Shown in pieces: positions 45,046-59,819 of a stretch of DNA of 64,000 nucleotides; position 1 is the first letter of the stretch, and each line of letters starts with the position of its first letter. The notes under the pieces are model-generated. The model had not been told where the DNA came from and ran no database searches. It was given only the letters and a program-made list of their open reading frames with translations. The stretch comes from Siphonodentalium dalli (lineage: Eukaryota > Mollusca > Scaphopoda > Gadilida > Siphonodentaliidae), in contig CP136066.1 in assembly GCA_032622095.1 (NCBI GenBank), forward strand, positions 43,599,835 through 43,663,834, written 5' to 3'. Made by a program: the position numbers and the translations under genes.

Positions 45046-47651
45046 GCGGATAATAAACATTTTTAATTTCCCTTTATTGTCGTGCACTGGGAAAACATAA
45101 ATCCTGATGCTCGCTATTGATGCAGAACATTCCGAAGGAGTTTTTAAAAACACAGTTGCGATTCGCAATGCGCAATGTTACATAACACGCCCAGCGGTCA
45201 GATTCAGTTAGCTGAATACCCGAGCATCCTGTAGTTTACTCGTGTGTCCTCTTTGTGTGGACATAGGGCGTAATGATGGCGAATGAGTCACCCAAACCAC
45301 ACAACATCCACATTAGACACAGGCATGCGATATATAAATGTGCATATATGCAGATAACAAATTTAATATTAACAAAGCTTATACAAGTATATAGTTGCAT
45401 ATTTCCACACACGATGACTTTAATTGATACCGAGAATCTATGCACCTGGACATGGATCGCGGGGAAATTGGAATACGATGTTGACTATACATGCAAATAA
45501 AGATCATTAAACTAAAATTGGAATGGTGACTCGGGGTAACCTGGCGGGTGATATAACGGTGTTAGTTTTACAAAAGTTTGAACATGATATTATTATTATT
45601 ATGAGATGTTGATAGATACGCACCTGCTCTGAACAATACATGTATTTGATAATGTCAGCTGTACTCAGTTTTCGCAGATAAGTGAAATAAATGCTCTTTA
45701 TCTGTACCATGCATGTAATGACTAGACTAACTGGGAATGATCTGTGTGCCGAAAAACGTTCGGGACCCAAACGTTCTTCGGTCACAAGAATTAATACAGC
45801 TAGAAAGAGGCCGTTCATGTGCATGTATAACAATGTTTGGCGTATTTATCGACATATGCTGATCTATGGAACCGGGCGGATCACAATTTTGACTTTCGAA
45901 CCAACAAGTGCCTTTAAATTGAGCAAGAAGTTCAAACTTTTTCAAGTCAAAAAGTTTAAAAGATCAACGAGAACGTGAAGCACACAAAAGGGCCACAGTA
46001 TAATAAAGTCTTCCACGCAGCTAGTTTTAATATTATACATTACTATGTTGTCTTTTTTTCTTTTTTTTTAAATGAAAACAAATAAAAAGACAATGGTGGA
46101 AAATGCAATGCTATTCCGGTTGCGAATATAAGGTTTTCGCAGTGATTGCCGGCGACCCACATCCACCCAGTTTCCCGGTGATTCGCGGTGATATATAGTG
46201 AGGTGTGCAGAAACTGCCACCACCTTGCTGATTACCCAGTAGCGCCTTGCTTATCCTCTCCACTCAAGCTTTCGGTGTTGATTGCACGGGCCACCGCGAA
46301 CCACTCCCCCAAATATATCCCCACCGTGTTGAGTGTTTTCCTTATAGCACACGCTTTCTGAACTGTAAAACTCCATTGCTATAAAAAGTATCATAAGCAC
46401 CAAACGTATTTATGTAACGAATCCTTGGCAAGTGATGTCAACTTGCCATTTTCACTAGTTATTTCACAAACAACACTCTGTTTAAAATCAGTTGGTTGTT
46501 TCGGTCGTACGGGGATAACTATGAGTCCAATGTTCGATAACTTTTATATAAACTAAAGTATTCAGCCTGTAAGCACAATAGGTAGGTTCACATATGTTTT
46601 TGGTTTCAAGGTTTAAGCGGGAGTGTCTCTTTCCTCTCATACACGGGTAGTTACTCCAATAGTTGGGGTATCATGTGGTCAAATAAGGTCTCACATATCA
46701 AGATGCCCGTGGTTATAAGGTATTGCATGCTATATTTGCTAGCTCATGATACTGATTCGACCATCCCTCAATATACATTGAGTACGACCAGTCATAAACA
46801 ATTAAGGATATCATAATGTTGATTGTCTGTGTATGTTTGCACACTGTAATATTTACATCTTCCACTTATTGTGCTTACCACTTTTAACCCTATATCATTA
46901 CAATCAGTGGGGGAATGCCACTTTATCCTCGATCCAGGATCCTAGATCTACTTTTTCTCATGAAAGTAGTGGTATTCCACCAATATTTGATGTAGCACAA
47001 AAATAAGCTATAACAATAGCTTGCTATCGCATTTTTTCTAAGTCCTGAGACACCAAGGTATCGAAAAAACACTATGACAATTTTCCCGCAAGTTTTCCAT
47101 CAAATGGCTAATATTTGCGTGTCACATTTTTAAGCGATAACTTTAGGAATCGTTCGCTTCATTGGCAAATTGAATACATTTTCCTTCTTGTGCCAAACGT
47201 TAGGCTGGCCATGATGTGTGCCTTTTCGCCCTTGTGTGAAAGGCTGAACCGATTTTGTTTATGACTTCAATTTTCTTGTGTGAAATCTAAACAATTCATA
47301 CAACAATCTTACCCTTTCCTCCGCCAATTTCTGGACATCCGGACCATTTGATATGAAACCTGTGGATGAAAAACAAGGAATGAAGTGGCTACATAGGAAA
47401 ACTGTTTTCAGTGTTTTATTGGCCCTAAACGGGCAAAAATCGTACATATTAAATATTTTGTAGAAATGATACAATTTCGTAGGCATATGTGTCATTTTCG
47501 CCATAAATAATACTTTTAGATGTTATATCAATAAATCCGTTTCAAATCAACTCATGCAAAAGTGATCGAATAGCTCAAAATGGCTGACTATAATAGTCAA
47601 AATACAGACTATTTTTGTCATGAACGCAGCTTTCAAATTAGAATATGTTAC
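45046..47651. other. No recognised gene
   Basis: AT-rich non-coding DNA. A weak inverted repeat (gggggaatgccacttt / aaagtagtggtattccac) lies at 46910-46982. On the minus strand 47357-47310 is flanked by acceptor-like (catccacag) and donor-like (gtaaga) sequence, but no frame is convincing. Confidence 0.4.
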
Positions 47652-47787
47652 CGTATAACTGTATTGACGATTTTTAACCAGGCCATTACGAGGACTGACC
47701 ATGTATTTTAAAACTATTTTTCCACCTCGAATTTCATTTATGGTGATGCCTGGTTCAAACTCTAATTCCACATCATCACAATTGTAA
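47652..47787 (-). CDS. Possible internal exon of an unrecognised gene
   Basis: On the minus strand a 136-base segment is open and protein-like (…DDVELEFEPGITINEIRGGK…). It lies between an acceptor-like site (ctctctgagtgcattctag, AG at 47789-47788) and a donor-like site (TATACG then GTAACA at 47651). I do not recognise the product and find no partner exon in the right phase nearby, so this is a weak call that could be chance. Confidence 0.2.
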
Positions 47788-49805
47788 CTAGAATGCACTC
47801 AGAGAGGTGCCAACGTGCGCAAAAATGTAATAAACAATAATTTAAAAAATAATTTCACTGTATTTTGCTTAATTTATTTAATTTAATTTAATGTTAGCAA
47901 AAAAAGACAATTACCATTTCTCATTTCATCACAGATAAAAGGCAAGTTACTATATTAATCATTTAAGTTATTAAAACCAATTCCATGTTGCCGAAAGGAT
48001 GAGACTTTAATATCGATTACATTTTTTTCAGCGGCATATTTTGATTTTGATTTTCCGATAGTCAAAGTTGACCAAAGGAACAATTATAAGAAATAATTAA
48101 TACTATTTGTGTAAATATTGATAGCAGCCAATATGCAACAATAAATATCAACAATTAATAAATAATTAATCAATAACGATCATTTTATGTAATAATAAAC
48201 TCTTCAAACGGTGTTTGTGTCAACAAATGCGTATTGTTTTGTCTTACGTCATTCGTCGTATTTGACCCGGAACTCGGCTGAAGGTTAGGCTATTCAGCCT
48301 ATTGCGTCGAATTACGAAATCGCGTTTTGAATGTCTCTCTTTTCCCGCACGATAAAAAGAGGTCTTGGCACGAACCAAAAATGATAAAACTTCCCAATTA
48401 TAAGTAAAAATACCCAAATGAAGGAGTCTATGTAGGTCCCGAAGGAGTCTATAGACTCTTTGATGTAGAGTTCTGATGGAGAAAATGTAGGTCGATCTAT
48501 TTTTGTCATAACTCTGATGTAATTTGACCTGGGAGAAAAAATCGAAATCGAGGCTCACTACGAGCATGCCAGTTTTAAATATAGAAACAGGGAATCCCGA
48601 CAAATGGCGATATCGGCGACAAACAAATAATCGAAAACAACACATAAAATAAACATAGCAAAAACGCGGCACAGTAAAAATGTCAGAACGCCACGAGGTT
48701 TTACGTCGTTTTTGGTGACGTCATGGAGTGAAACTGAGCAGGGTGACACCAATGTACGAATCTGTCTGATCGCCATACTGTTGCGCGAGCGCACGTAAAT
48801 AGACATCTTCAACACATGTAATCGGCATGGCACTAGTATTATAACCTGTCTATTTTCAATAAAGCATTATTACTGAATCGGGAATAAGTATACATATGTG
48901 TTCGCATGCCAACTATCAGGATACTGTCAATTTTCTTTCTGGCAACAATTTTTATTACGAAAATCATTTCCGATCTGCCAATACATGTACCACCACGAAC
49001 CGTGACCTTTCCCGACCCACAAAACTCTCGTTACGTCGTCCGCGAATGTACGTGCATATTTCCTGTATAATTGTTGCTAGGCCGACAAATATTTGAGGTG
49101 GAGAAAATGAATATTTGTTTATCCCGAAGCCGAACAAATAGTAAATTGGGAGTGTTAAACGGACATGGCTCATTCGAGGCTCCAAAATTTGTCTTCGTAA
49201 TTTGGAACTAGGTATAAGATATGTTGATAACTACACGAAATATTGATATACCGCCTTCATTTTCTCTGAAAAGTATTTGCCATGGTCACAGCTTTTATCC
49301 AGCTGTTTTAATTTTTCGCGCACAAGTGAAACGAACGCTCTTTATCTATACCACACCAGGAATAGACTAACACAGAAGAAAGCTCTTTTCTGTTCCATGT
49401 CGTGCACATGGTTTTGTCTGCTTAGGACACCCTGTTCAAAGTTGTATTTTGTATGACTTCAATGCGTCTTTGTAGGACATAAAATGCTCGTAGAAAGGTC
49501 GTTCAAGTATTTATCGACCTATTTAGATACCGGGAACATTTAAATAGCGAATATTATTTGGTATATTTTGGAGAGCAAACCGCCATGTGAATTTACCATT
49601 AAATCGGACAGGATATCATTGATATACCGGATCAGAAACTTGGTCTGTAGAGGTTCTGTTATTGAATAACCTTGCATTTGAAAAAGATAATTGGATTCTA
49701 TTGGAAAACCATTTGCAAATATTCTTATAACGGTTCATGGTTGGCGGAATAGTGATGTTGGTCCCATGATATATCACATGAATGTAGCCTGCTCCTTTCT
49801 TGGTG
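47788..49805. other. No recognised gene
   Basis: Non-coding. A CRE-like TGACGTCA occurs at about 48716-48723 in a slightly GC-richer patch. The 142-codon minus-strand ORF at 48244-48672 has no domain. Confidence 0.4.
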
Positions 49806-49807
49806 TA

Positions 49808-52459
49808 CACTGTTAGAAAAAATACCGTTGTATTAACGGTCTGAGACCGCGCAACATCGCTGCCAACATTTGACCGTTAAACATACATCTACGGTCAGAC
49901 CGTAGCATGTTCCACGGTATAAAACCGTTTAAGTAACTGGCAGACCGTAACCAATAACTATCAGACCGTTGTATTTTTTACGGTTCAGCACTGTTTAATT
50001 AATATCAAGACAGTATCTAATAAAGATCAGACCAATGGTATTTTTCATGGGTCAACACCATTTTTGTGCTCTTAATTTGCTAATTTACCATAGAATGAGC
50101 CAGGTTCCCATGGTGATTTCCCGGTAGGCATTATGATTCATATGTTTTTGAATGGTCGAAACTAGTATTATTCGTAACTGAATAATACATCTTAGTTCTT
50201 ATGTGACGATCATAGTTTTGATGAAATGTAAATCCTCAATGCATAAATTGTTAGATAATACTTATGAAACTTTGCAGTTTGCAGAGGATCAAGCTTGTTA
50301 TCTGCCTCGTAGAATTTAATCCGGAAAAGGCTGCGCACACGTAATGTGTTCACCTTTCACTAACTACTGTATAAATATGGCTGTAAATAAAAAATGATAC
50401 TAGTAATAGCTAATAAGCCAACCCATCACTATTCAGTTATGAGTAATACTAATTTCGACCATTCTAAAACATGAATCGGCATGCCCTTATAAGCCATAAA
50501 AAGAACAATGCTACATGTTTCACAGTTAAAACTCAAATTTATGTACATGTAAATGTAAAACATCTTAATGGCATATTTTTTGGTAACATATAAGGCGTGA
50601 AATTGTCCAGTCACTTGTAAACACAGTTTTTGTTTTAACAGGTGAATCCGTACATCATGACAATACAGTACCAGTCAGAAGAAGTGGTATTTTTAGACGC
50701 ACCTTTATTGCGATATTGAGCGTGCTTAATTTATAAAAAGGCGTGATTATAGCACAATACCAAAAATCTGCCGCACTTATTATTGCAATATTGAACGCAA
50801 AATATTGCGATACCAAGCGCGTTAAATTTCATACAGACCCGATAGTGTTATATTTATATTAGATAAATACTGTGCATATAGTGTACATATAGTGTACATA
50901 TACATGTAGCATTTACAACTATTATTATATACATATCTAAAACATTGTCTCTATTTATACAATAAACAATATAGAAGAAGCAATAATTTGATTTAAATGT
51001 CACAATTTTGAGCGCAAGATGTCGCAATAATAAGCGCAAAATAATGAGATATTAAGCGCAAAATATTGCAATAATATCACAAGCGACATGCTTATAAGCG
51101 TTTCCACATGCAATATTATTGCGATATTGGGCGCGAAGATAGCGCGCTTAATATACCACTTCTTTTGACTGGTACTGTATATCAATAACAGCTAGTTAGG
51201 ATTTGAACCTTCAAAACAACAGCAGATCCCATAATAACTGTGCGCAATGACTTGGCGACAATGTTCTCCTGTTGTCGCACAGTTTCCATGAAATTTTAAA
51301 GCATGATGCATCAAACTGTATACTGGTATCACAACCACTTAGTATCAATATCAGTGAGTCAGCCAAAGATAGTTTGATAAGAACATCCAACCAATAGTGT
51401 ACTCCCGGTAAATTGTCGTAATAACTTGACGATAACATGGCGAATGATGATAATGTCTCATATACACACGTTTCAATGAAAATTTATGAACACAGGATGA
51501 ATTGGTCCGTCTAATTGTAAAGTTGGAAGTGTAGATATGTGATCATCCGTCACTGCGTGGCGTCAGTTCATTGCTTACGGTGTTGTTGTTGACACTGACG
51601 CTCTTGTGACTTACACTGGTGCATACATTACATGTACATGTATATTCTCTCTTGTAAATGTACATGCATGTGCTTTGAAACAATTAGATTAACACTGTCA
51701 ACTGGATTGTCAACATTATAATAGTAATAGCTGTTCGTTGAGTCGTTGTTATTATTGTCACTATTGGTTGACATCGAAGCTTGTGTTAATTGTACCTGTA
51801 TCCTCTTGTGTCAATAAATGTGCCAGTGTTTTGATACTAAGTCACAACACTGTCAATTTCAACGTCATCACTGAATCGAATGAAGTCAGGCGCCCGATCG
51901 TGCCATGACTAGATTGGCATGAATTTCTGCTCTCTAATTTAGTGGAAATTGTCAATGATTAAGCCGATTTTCGCAGAATTGAAACTTGTCCGGTTATCAA
52001 AGGAGCCGAAATCAGACCGTCTTAACAACTGTCCACAATGGAAAAGGTAACAGTTTCCCAAAAAACAATAATTTGCGATTAAATATGCTCGCCAAATAAA
52101 AATGGCGAAAAAATGATCTTAGTGCTAAAGCGGGAACTTAACCCCGGAGTGAGAATTACGTAGTCATCAATATACGTACCGACCCGATTAACACAGAATA
52201 AATGCCCATATTATATACATATTAAATATCAGCAGAGTAAGATTCAGTCATACTGTATGGAGTCATTGCCGTATATAATATGGTCGCCGATAAATATACT
52301 ATTGAATTTTGACGGCATGACTTTGAATCACGAAAATATTTAATTTAGACAATTTTCATGGGCACATAAAATAACGGTAAAACACTGTCAAACTGATGAA
52401 ACGGTATGGGACCGTCGATTATGACGGCCCGAAACCGTCGACAGTAATTTCTAACAGTG
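49808..52459. mobile_element. 2.65-kb non-autonomous DNA transposon with ACGGT-rich ends
   Basis: Perfect 12 bp terminal inverted repeats CACTGTTAGAAA / TTTCTAACAGTG, flanked by TA on both sides (49806-49807 and 52460-52461). The subterminal regions are dense in acggt/accgt motifs in both orientations: about eleven at 49820-50000 and about five at 52370-52445. There is no ORF of transposase size. A mariner-like MITE is nested at 50665-51178. The superfamily is uncertain. Confidence 0.75.
50665..51178. mobile_element. Mariner-like MITE nested in the larger transposon
   Basis: The terminal inverted repeats start CAGTACCAGTCAGAAGAAGT and end with the complement, with one mismatch in 26, and are flanked by TA on each side. 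CAGT-type ends with a TA target are typical of Tc1/mariner. The interior is rich in 'gcgcaatattgcgat' motifs that fold back. A related inverted fragment is at 9081-9275. Confidence 0.85.
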
Positions 52460-52461
52460 TA

Positions 52462-55400
52462 TATATACACGCATATTCACCATTTGGTAGTATGCACTCA
52501 GTATAAACAATTGTAGCATAGTGTAATTTATATGATCAATGACTGTTAATCTGATGCTGTTGAACCGTTGAAATATAATGGGCTGGCATTATTACTATGG
52601 TATGGATGTTGGTTTAAGTGATTTGAGCCTGAAGAAAAGGGTTTTGTATCGTGAGGTGTGGACTACCTTACTCGTATTTAAATTCGCGTAGTACTATTTT
52701 TTGCTCATTCTTAAAAGTTTTAACTACCAACCAGGTAGTTGGCAAATAGGAATCGGAGGACAGATGAGACCCACGCATTCATAACCCCCTCTCCTAATCG
52801 CCTTTGATAACACTGTAAATAATTTAGATTAACGACACACTACTTACCTGATTCTGAATATTCACGAAGTGTGTATACATTCCACTTGTATAAAATTAGG
52901 AGACCAAACAGCGAACACAACAGATACACACAACAACGGAATGCATTCTTCTTAGGTATCAACAAGTGCATCATTGGTATTTAGATCGGCTTACTCCCAT
53001 ATACTGCAAATAAAATTGTTCAGATCTGAAATCGGTAGACAAACAGTCTTATTCCGCCAAACCAACTTGTGCGTTAGTCCTAAAAGTAATCCACGTGATA
53101 ATGCACAACAATTATGACGCCATCGCCGCATTCAATTTGCTATATTACACACCTGATGTCAGATGGACCCTGTCTACACTTGATAACAATAATTTATATA
53201 TTCACATTTAAGTACTACGTGTTTTGCTTTAAACCAGGGGGAGTCGGAAAACATTTGCAGGTACGTATGGTGATTTTTTACTTTCGACCCTTGTTGGGAC
53301 CCGCCCACCCCCGCGTTCAAATTTATTTCCGTTTTCGGCAGTTTTTTCCGACAATTTTTGGACACCCACCCCCTTTTAACACTAAAACAGAGATTTGCGG
53401 GGGGATTCTGTATATGAATTTCTGTGCATACTATTAGTCATGGATGTTAACATTGACATATAAATAGGAACAAGTCATTTTGGGGTCATTCGGTCATTCG
53501 GTCAATCCATTAGCATGGGCTACAGGCTATACTGTTTGTATGATCATCCCCACCCCCCCCCCTGTTTAAACAATATATATTTCTTTAAAAATGTAATTAC
53601 ATATAGTATTTGTGGAGCATCTGTCTGCGTAATATGATAAAGATAAATTAAATTGTTTTTATGTTTATTCTTTTGAACAAAACATTTAAATAGCCATGCA
53701 TATAAAGCGTATGTGTTGTATTATTATATTTTTGAGGTTGAATTAGTAATTCTGCTAATGAAAAAGATCTTGTTATCATGACATCTACTATCTTAAATGC
53801 TGCAAACTAATTTCCCAAATTTTGTCCAGAATTAATTTTAACAGCAGGTCATATGTGCGACATTCGTTCACTTCGTAAGTCTGAGAAACATAGTTTTTAA
53901 TACCCTCTGGTCCTGTGGTGAATGGCCTCAAATAAAAGTTTTTCTATGGTTCTAATATAAAAAATACGGGGGTTTACCGTTTTTACAATTACTGCATGTG
54001 ACAGCGGTCTGATAATACAAGTTTAAATACAAGTGGGTGTAACAAAATGGTTTTGGCCGTTTTGACATCCACAACAAACTTCCTTAACCATCCCCAACAT
54101 CCCCCCTTTTAGCTCAACTTCTGCCGACAGACCCCATCCATCTCTCGTTTGATCAGCAACAAACTGTATGTGGATCCTCGGATTGACCTCTGGATGAGAG
54201 CCATCACTTGTTGTGAACGAAAAACAAAATCTTGTCTGTAGGCAGATCATATCTTGAACTGTACTCTTTTCAGGACTAAACGAAATGTTTTAAATGAAAG
54301 CAGTTTTATCTGAACAATACAATCCATTTTAATTTCCTTATTTTTTATCATTCAGTTAACTGCGCAGCAAATCAGTAAAACCTTTCTAAGTTCAGGTCTC
54401 TAAATAGGTATAGACGGTCTCGAAAATATGAAACAAATCACTATTCTTATTTGCCAGCCAGTTTTATAAATAGTCCACTACCTTATCCCAAAAATAAAGT
54501 ATTCAGTTTTATATAGAGTACCACAGTGTACGTCAGTTGCCTTTTCACCAACTCATAAGATTCTCACAGATTCTCCCAATCAATGTTGCCATAGTCTACC
54601 GTATATACATAATATTGCGTACTTCCTGATAACCGTTTTGCCACCCCCACTGTCTTTTAATTTAGTGACAGACACCATTGGTCCATGGTTTGGTTTGGTC
54701 GGCTTTCTGAATTGGACAAGGATTCTTCAAGAACACTAACAAATTGTGGTTGTTCAAGTTACGTGCCAGCCGGGTTTTATAATTTGTCCACGTTGTCAGA
54801 GTAACAGAGTTCAATATATCTCAGATTTCAATTACGAATAATAAAACAATTATAAATTATGAAAGTATAAGGTATAATGCTGACACAGATTACCTTGACT
54901 TGACCTTGATCAAGCTCATCCCAACCGGGAACTAACCTCCTAATATGTTCAGCTTGGGGTCACTCTACCAATATGGAAAGTTCCACACTTTAGACACTAA
55001 AATAGAGATGCATTATATATCCTGCTATATGAAAGAAATAGGAATGTGCATAGATCCCAGTTCGATGTGAGAATAGAGTACCTGGCATGACAACTTATCT
55101 CCGTAATATTGACTCTCCATGGAGACATAAATCCTACTTCAGCGCCAAAATAGACCATTTCCCCTTTAGTGACCTTGACATGTGGACTATGCTGATTGGC
55201 CGACAATCAGCTGTGTGTGACCCACACGTGAGAGAAAATGGGAATGCCCGAAGACACATGAAGTTTGGTGACGTTCGGATGAAGAATGTGATATAGGGTG
55301 TGCTAAAGAATAAAATCACAGATGGCTGCCGGCGGCCATGTTTTTCATCGAAAATCGTTATAATCCGATAGCTCCCATCACATCTGAACTAGTAAAATGC

Positions 55401-57579
55401 TCCAATGACTAATTAATAGAGAGCAATATAATGTTAGCATAATGTTGGTTGTGTGTTGGGATATTGTAAGCACCCATTTTGCAAGAACTGATATAAATCT
55501 TTGGACTGAGGCCTTAAAGTCGACGTCGCAAATATTTTCACTTTGCACACTCACATGTCCTTGTAATCAGATAAGGCCAAGTGGACGAAAGCACCAAACG
55601 CGAAGACCGAACGCTCTCTAAAATGTGTCTATTTACGTCACAGTGTTGCTTTGCTGTTGAAACTCAACGCGCCAACTTGGATTTTAAGTTCCAACGTCAT
55701 GACGTCACACAGGGAAGCAGAACTAATTACTGCATAGATAATTAGACTACGTCACAAATCGTCGGTTATATTCAAAGAGCTCGTAAAACCGACTTTCCCG
55801 CCCAAATCAAATTTTCCAGGAGAGACAAAAAACTGAATAACTCGTGTGGCGGAACTTGTTGGGAAAGCTGGGTGACTATGTACTCAAGCCAGACTCTCGT
55901 TCATTATTGTAATATGCACATAATTACTTTTTGCAATAATTTAAAATCATGATTTTGTTTCTGTGGATAATTTACGTTGTGAATTTATACGACGTTTTGC
56001 CATGTATACGAAATAACTGAATTATCGATTTGTACTTTACAATGTTTTTAGAACCGCCTAGCGCATGGCCGTCAAAATTAGTGACAAACGGTTATAAATT
56101 ATTATTATATATATTTTTTTAGTTCAATGACATTTATTCTGATCATATATGCATTTTTTACAAATGATCTTAATGTGATGTATATACATAAAACAAAATC
56201 ATAAATTGACTGATGAAGGAATGATCAAAAATAGATATAGAAAATGCAACAATTCCAGGTCTAGCATAACCTGAATTCAATTATTATAGCTCAATATGGA
56301 TATTTTCAATTAATGAATTTGATCAAATAGGCATAATTCAAAATTAGATATTACAGTAAATATACAGTAAATATAGTCCTCTAATGTTCCAAATAAAAGA
56401 GCAGTGCAAGAACATTATAACTTTTAACATTTGTATATTATGTGATTGTATGTGAAATTGCTAGGAACATTCTTAAATTGATACACCAGCATTTCCACAA
56501 GGATGAATGCTATCCAGTATGTGAGATGGTTATTGTTACGCCTGTTCCGATGTCTCTCTTCTGCAGTTTTCAGAACATAAACACGACATTTTAGATGCAG
56601 TTAGAAATAAAATCCAGTAAATGGTAGTTAAATTGTTTTGTTTTGCACCTTTGTCGTGTGAGGAAATGCCAGAGATTAAAATAACATAAAGTAACCTATC
56701 GTGATGCATATTTGATACATTTATTTAACTTTTCCCTGATGTACACTACTAATACCATTTGAAATAGGAAGTTCTCTTACATTGTATTATCAACTTATCC
56801 GGTGTAATAAACTGTGAACATGTTGTTTTTGCTGAGTTACCGACGTGTTTTTGTGCTTAAGTTTCATTTCGTTTTGTTGCGCAAAGTATATTATTTTCAA
56901 TGGAGGGGGAACTACTCTATATTTTAAAGATTGAGTTATTCCATTGAAAATACATTTTAGTTTGAATTCTGTTGCATTCTGGGAGCCATTACGGGGAAAC
57001 ACTTTTTATGATTTCATCAGTTTTTCTATTTCTCTATGGGCATCTTCTGAGACACAGAAGTTTCACACGGTGATAAATTATAGTACTTTAATCATATTTT
57101 ATGGCATATATTGTTGTTAAACCGTATATCAAGGCACTATAAAAAATAATCGGTGACACGAAAATTAAGTGGGCCTTTAAAGTCAATACAAAGTCACAAT
57201 TGCAGTTAGGTTCAACTCATACCCGTCTATTCAGCGATACTGTTATGGCGCTCCAGTATTCATTACGCGTCATAGCCCCACTGTTATAATCCGACTTTAT
57301 CTGGCGTATTCATACCTCTAAGATTATTGAGATATAACATAATACGTGGTGGCATTAAATCGTATGGAAACACAGCAATTGTGTGGGCTGCGTGTCGTGA
57401 ATACGTATTAAGAAATAACGTCATATGTAATGACATTCAATATCAAGGAAACCCGCGAAAACCAAAAAAATCACATTTATTGTTTTAATGTTTTAAGTTA
57501 CTTCCTTCATAAAAGAGTCTTCGTGATAAGGAACCCTCTCAATACTTTAGAATATAGAATTAAACTTTAAAATAACAAA
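52462..57579. other. No recognised gene; scattered repeat copies
   Basis: Contains a weak copy of the mollusc-type repeat at about 54105-54240 and a clear minus-strand copy at about 55200-55390 (gctgccggcggccatgtttt...). A poly-C run lies at 53552-53562 and a palindromic gtcatgacgtcac at about 55698. Short ORFs here lack recognisable domains. Confidence 0.45.
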
Positions 57580-57692
57580 ACCTTCGGAATAGCGAACCTT
57601 CGGAATAGTGAACCTTCGGAATAGCGAACCTTCTGAATAGAGAACCTTCGGAATAGTGAACCTCGGAATAGCGAACCTTCGGAATAGAGACA
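57580..57692 (+). repeat. 16-bp tandem repeat, seven copies
   Basis: Units of aaccttcggaatagcg with single-base variants (agtg, agag, ttctg). Confidence 0.95.
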
Positions 57693-59786
57693 TGTCCCCG
57701 TCTCAAACAGGTGTATGAAGTCACGTCAACAAGGGAAATGGATGTGTCGTATCGTCGGTGTGCTTCGGAATTGTCGTATTATAAAATTTGCCGCCAAAAC
57801 TAAATTTTACAGGAGAGCAAAAAAACTAAATAATTCTTCTTCTGTATGACCTACAAGAATGTCGTCAGGCATGGCGATTAATTGATAGGCCTTCTATTCA
57901 ATGGATATCATGGCGTATCGATATACTGCCTTATATGGATATTAGAGCTCATACGACATTTCGGAATTATAAACAGATTATACGACATGTTTACGACAAT
58001 TCAGATCTATTGTTCGTGAATGTCCGACATATACGACATTTCGACACTATGTCCAAACTATAATGGCTATTAATTATTCACACAATTCCAATGTAGGGAG
58101 TGCTCTATAAACATTGGATGACAATGAATGTGTGTTTCTGTAACATTTTACGATCATATCAGAATACTGTGTGGGGTCCTCAATTAAGCTAAATAATGGT
58201 TGTGTACCCACAGTGCTGAGATAATGTGATGTTACCAATTCCTAGTACATCCAATACGTAATTTAGATATGTCCAATTACACTTAATTATGAAACTAACC
58301 AGAATGACAAGTGTATTATATAGCAGACGATGGACAACAACCCATAACCACTGCATGTTCATTATGGGTAATCCCGAAAGCGTGTACACATTCAGATGGG
58401 TCATGGTAAATTAGCAGACTGGCGATCATTGGTATTATCCACGCATTCATTATGAATCAGTTGGAATAATTGGAATGACGTTTTGTTCAAAATGAATGAA
58501 GTATTAATATTGATATGTTATTGAAACAATAATAAAAAGAAAATACCAATTTAAACAATACCAATTTAAACAAATAATAATAAAGTATCGATAATCTGAC
58601 ACACACAGAAATCCTTCCTCGTGTCTATGCACTTAAAATTAGTAACATCATTTTGAAACTATATAATCACAATAACATCGAAAGCATTATATTGCTCATG
58701 TCAGTGCTATATTAGCCTATTTTGTTTTAGACATGAGCTAGTCTATCGTAGAATGCATGGTAGTCAGATGGGATTATTTGCTTTAAATCCTGTAAATCTC
58801 CGTAAATTTTAGTACATGATCGAAAACTGCTTTAAATTGCATAAAATGTGCCCATTACTCTAACCTTAAACGCAACGTTGTCTATATGAAATGAAACGTT
58901 TGGTGGTTTGGTCAGGGCGAATATTGTTGATTAATGAACATATTTTATACGATAAAGCATGATATTTTAAGCATGATATATTCTAATTAACTAGTTTACA
59001 CAAATTACCATCAGAGGGAAATTAATGTTTTCATCTTATTACACAATATTGCGGTCACAAATTAATGGTTGCTAAGGTATACAAACCAGGTACTAATTCC
59101 TGTTACATAACGTGTTGTTTTACAAAATTGGTTCATTTAACGGACATATTGGCAATCGTAATCATATATACACACATGAAATGACTAATTATGTATGAAT
59201 AAACGTCTAATAAACACACGATTGGTAATATTAGTATCACCAATGCATGGGCTCAAATGAGGGCGTATTTGATTGTCATTCTCAATGTGGCAGTCAAGTC
59301 TTATTGTATATTATTCATTAACTTTACATTTTGATCTCTGGTTACGTCATCTGTTGCAAAAACCTTTGTTGGGATTTATTGGTACCAGTGGGTAGCCACA
59401 TAACAGCATACTACGTGTAGAAATCAGATAAACATCATAGCGATCGTATATGACAAACATTACCAACCTTGCTGACATTAGACCAGGCGGATACACCAGA
59501 AACCCAATTTATATGACTTAAAATAATATTATGCTAACAACCTATGTATCCTGTTAATTGAACATCATAAGACTACATGAACAGCACCAACACGTCCACC
59601 AACTGGAAGTTATTTGTGTTATGGCTGTATTTGTACTGCTGTAGATCTGTATACAGATCTGTATGAAGTCACGTGTCGCGCATTACTGTGATCACAACAT
59701 AATTACCAATAGTGAACGCACGCTGATCAGTACTCTGGTAATTGACAATTCATTACGAGTCGTGTCAGTTTAGGCCAGACATAAAA
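57693..59786. other. No recognised gene
   Basis: AT-rich non-coding DNA. 'tacgacat' recurs several times at 57945-58045 without clear periodicity. Confidence 0.4.
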
Positions 59787-59819
59787 ATGGATCAACTATC
59801 AGCAGACAACAGCGATTTG
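59787..59819 (+). CDS. Possible first coding exon
   Basis: ATG in good context (aaaaATGg) followed by ten codons (Met-Asp-Gln-Leu-Ser-Ala-Asp-Asn-Ser-Asp-Leu) and an excellent donor, GTATGT at 59820. If real, the rest of the gene is to the right. No matching second exon was recognised, so the call is weak. Confidence 0.2.

Noticed and set aside
48244-48672. 142-codon minus-strand ORF
   Set aside because: No domain, unusual composition, no splice or promoter context; likely chance.
48716-48723. TGACGTCA as a CRE promoter element
   Set aside because: A single 8-mer without a linked gene start is weak evidence.
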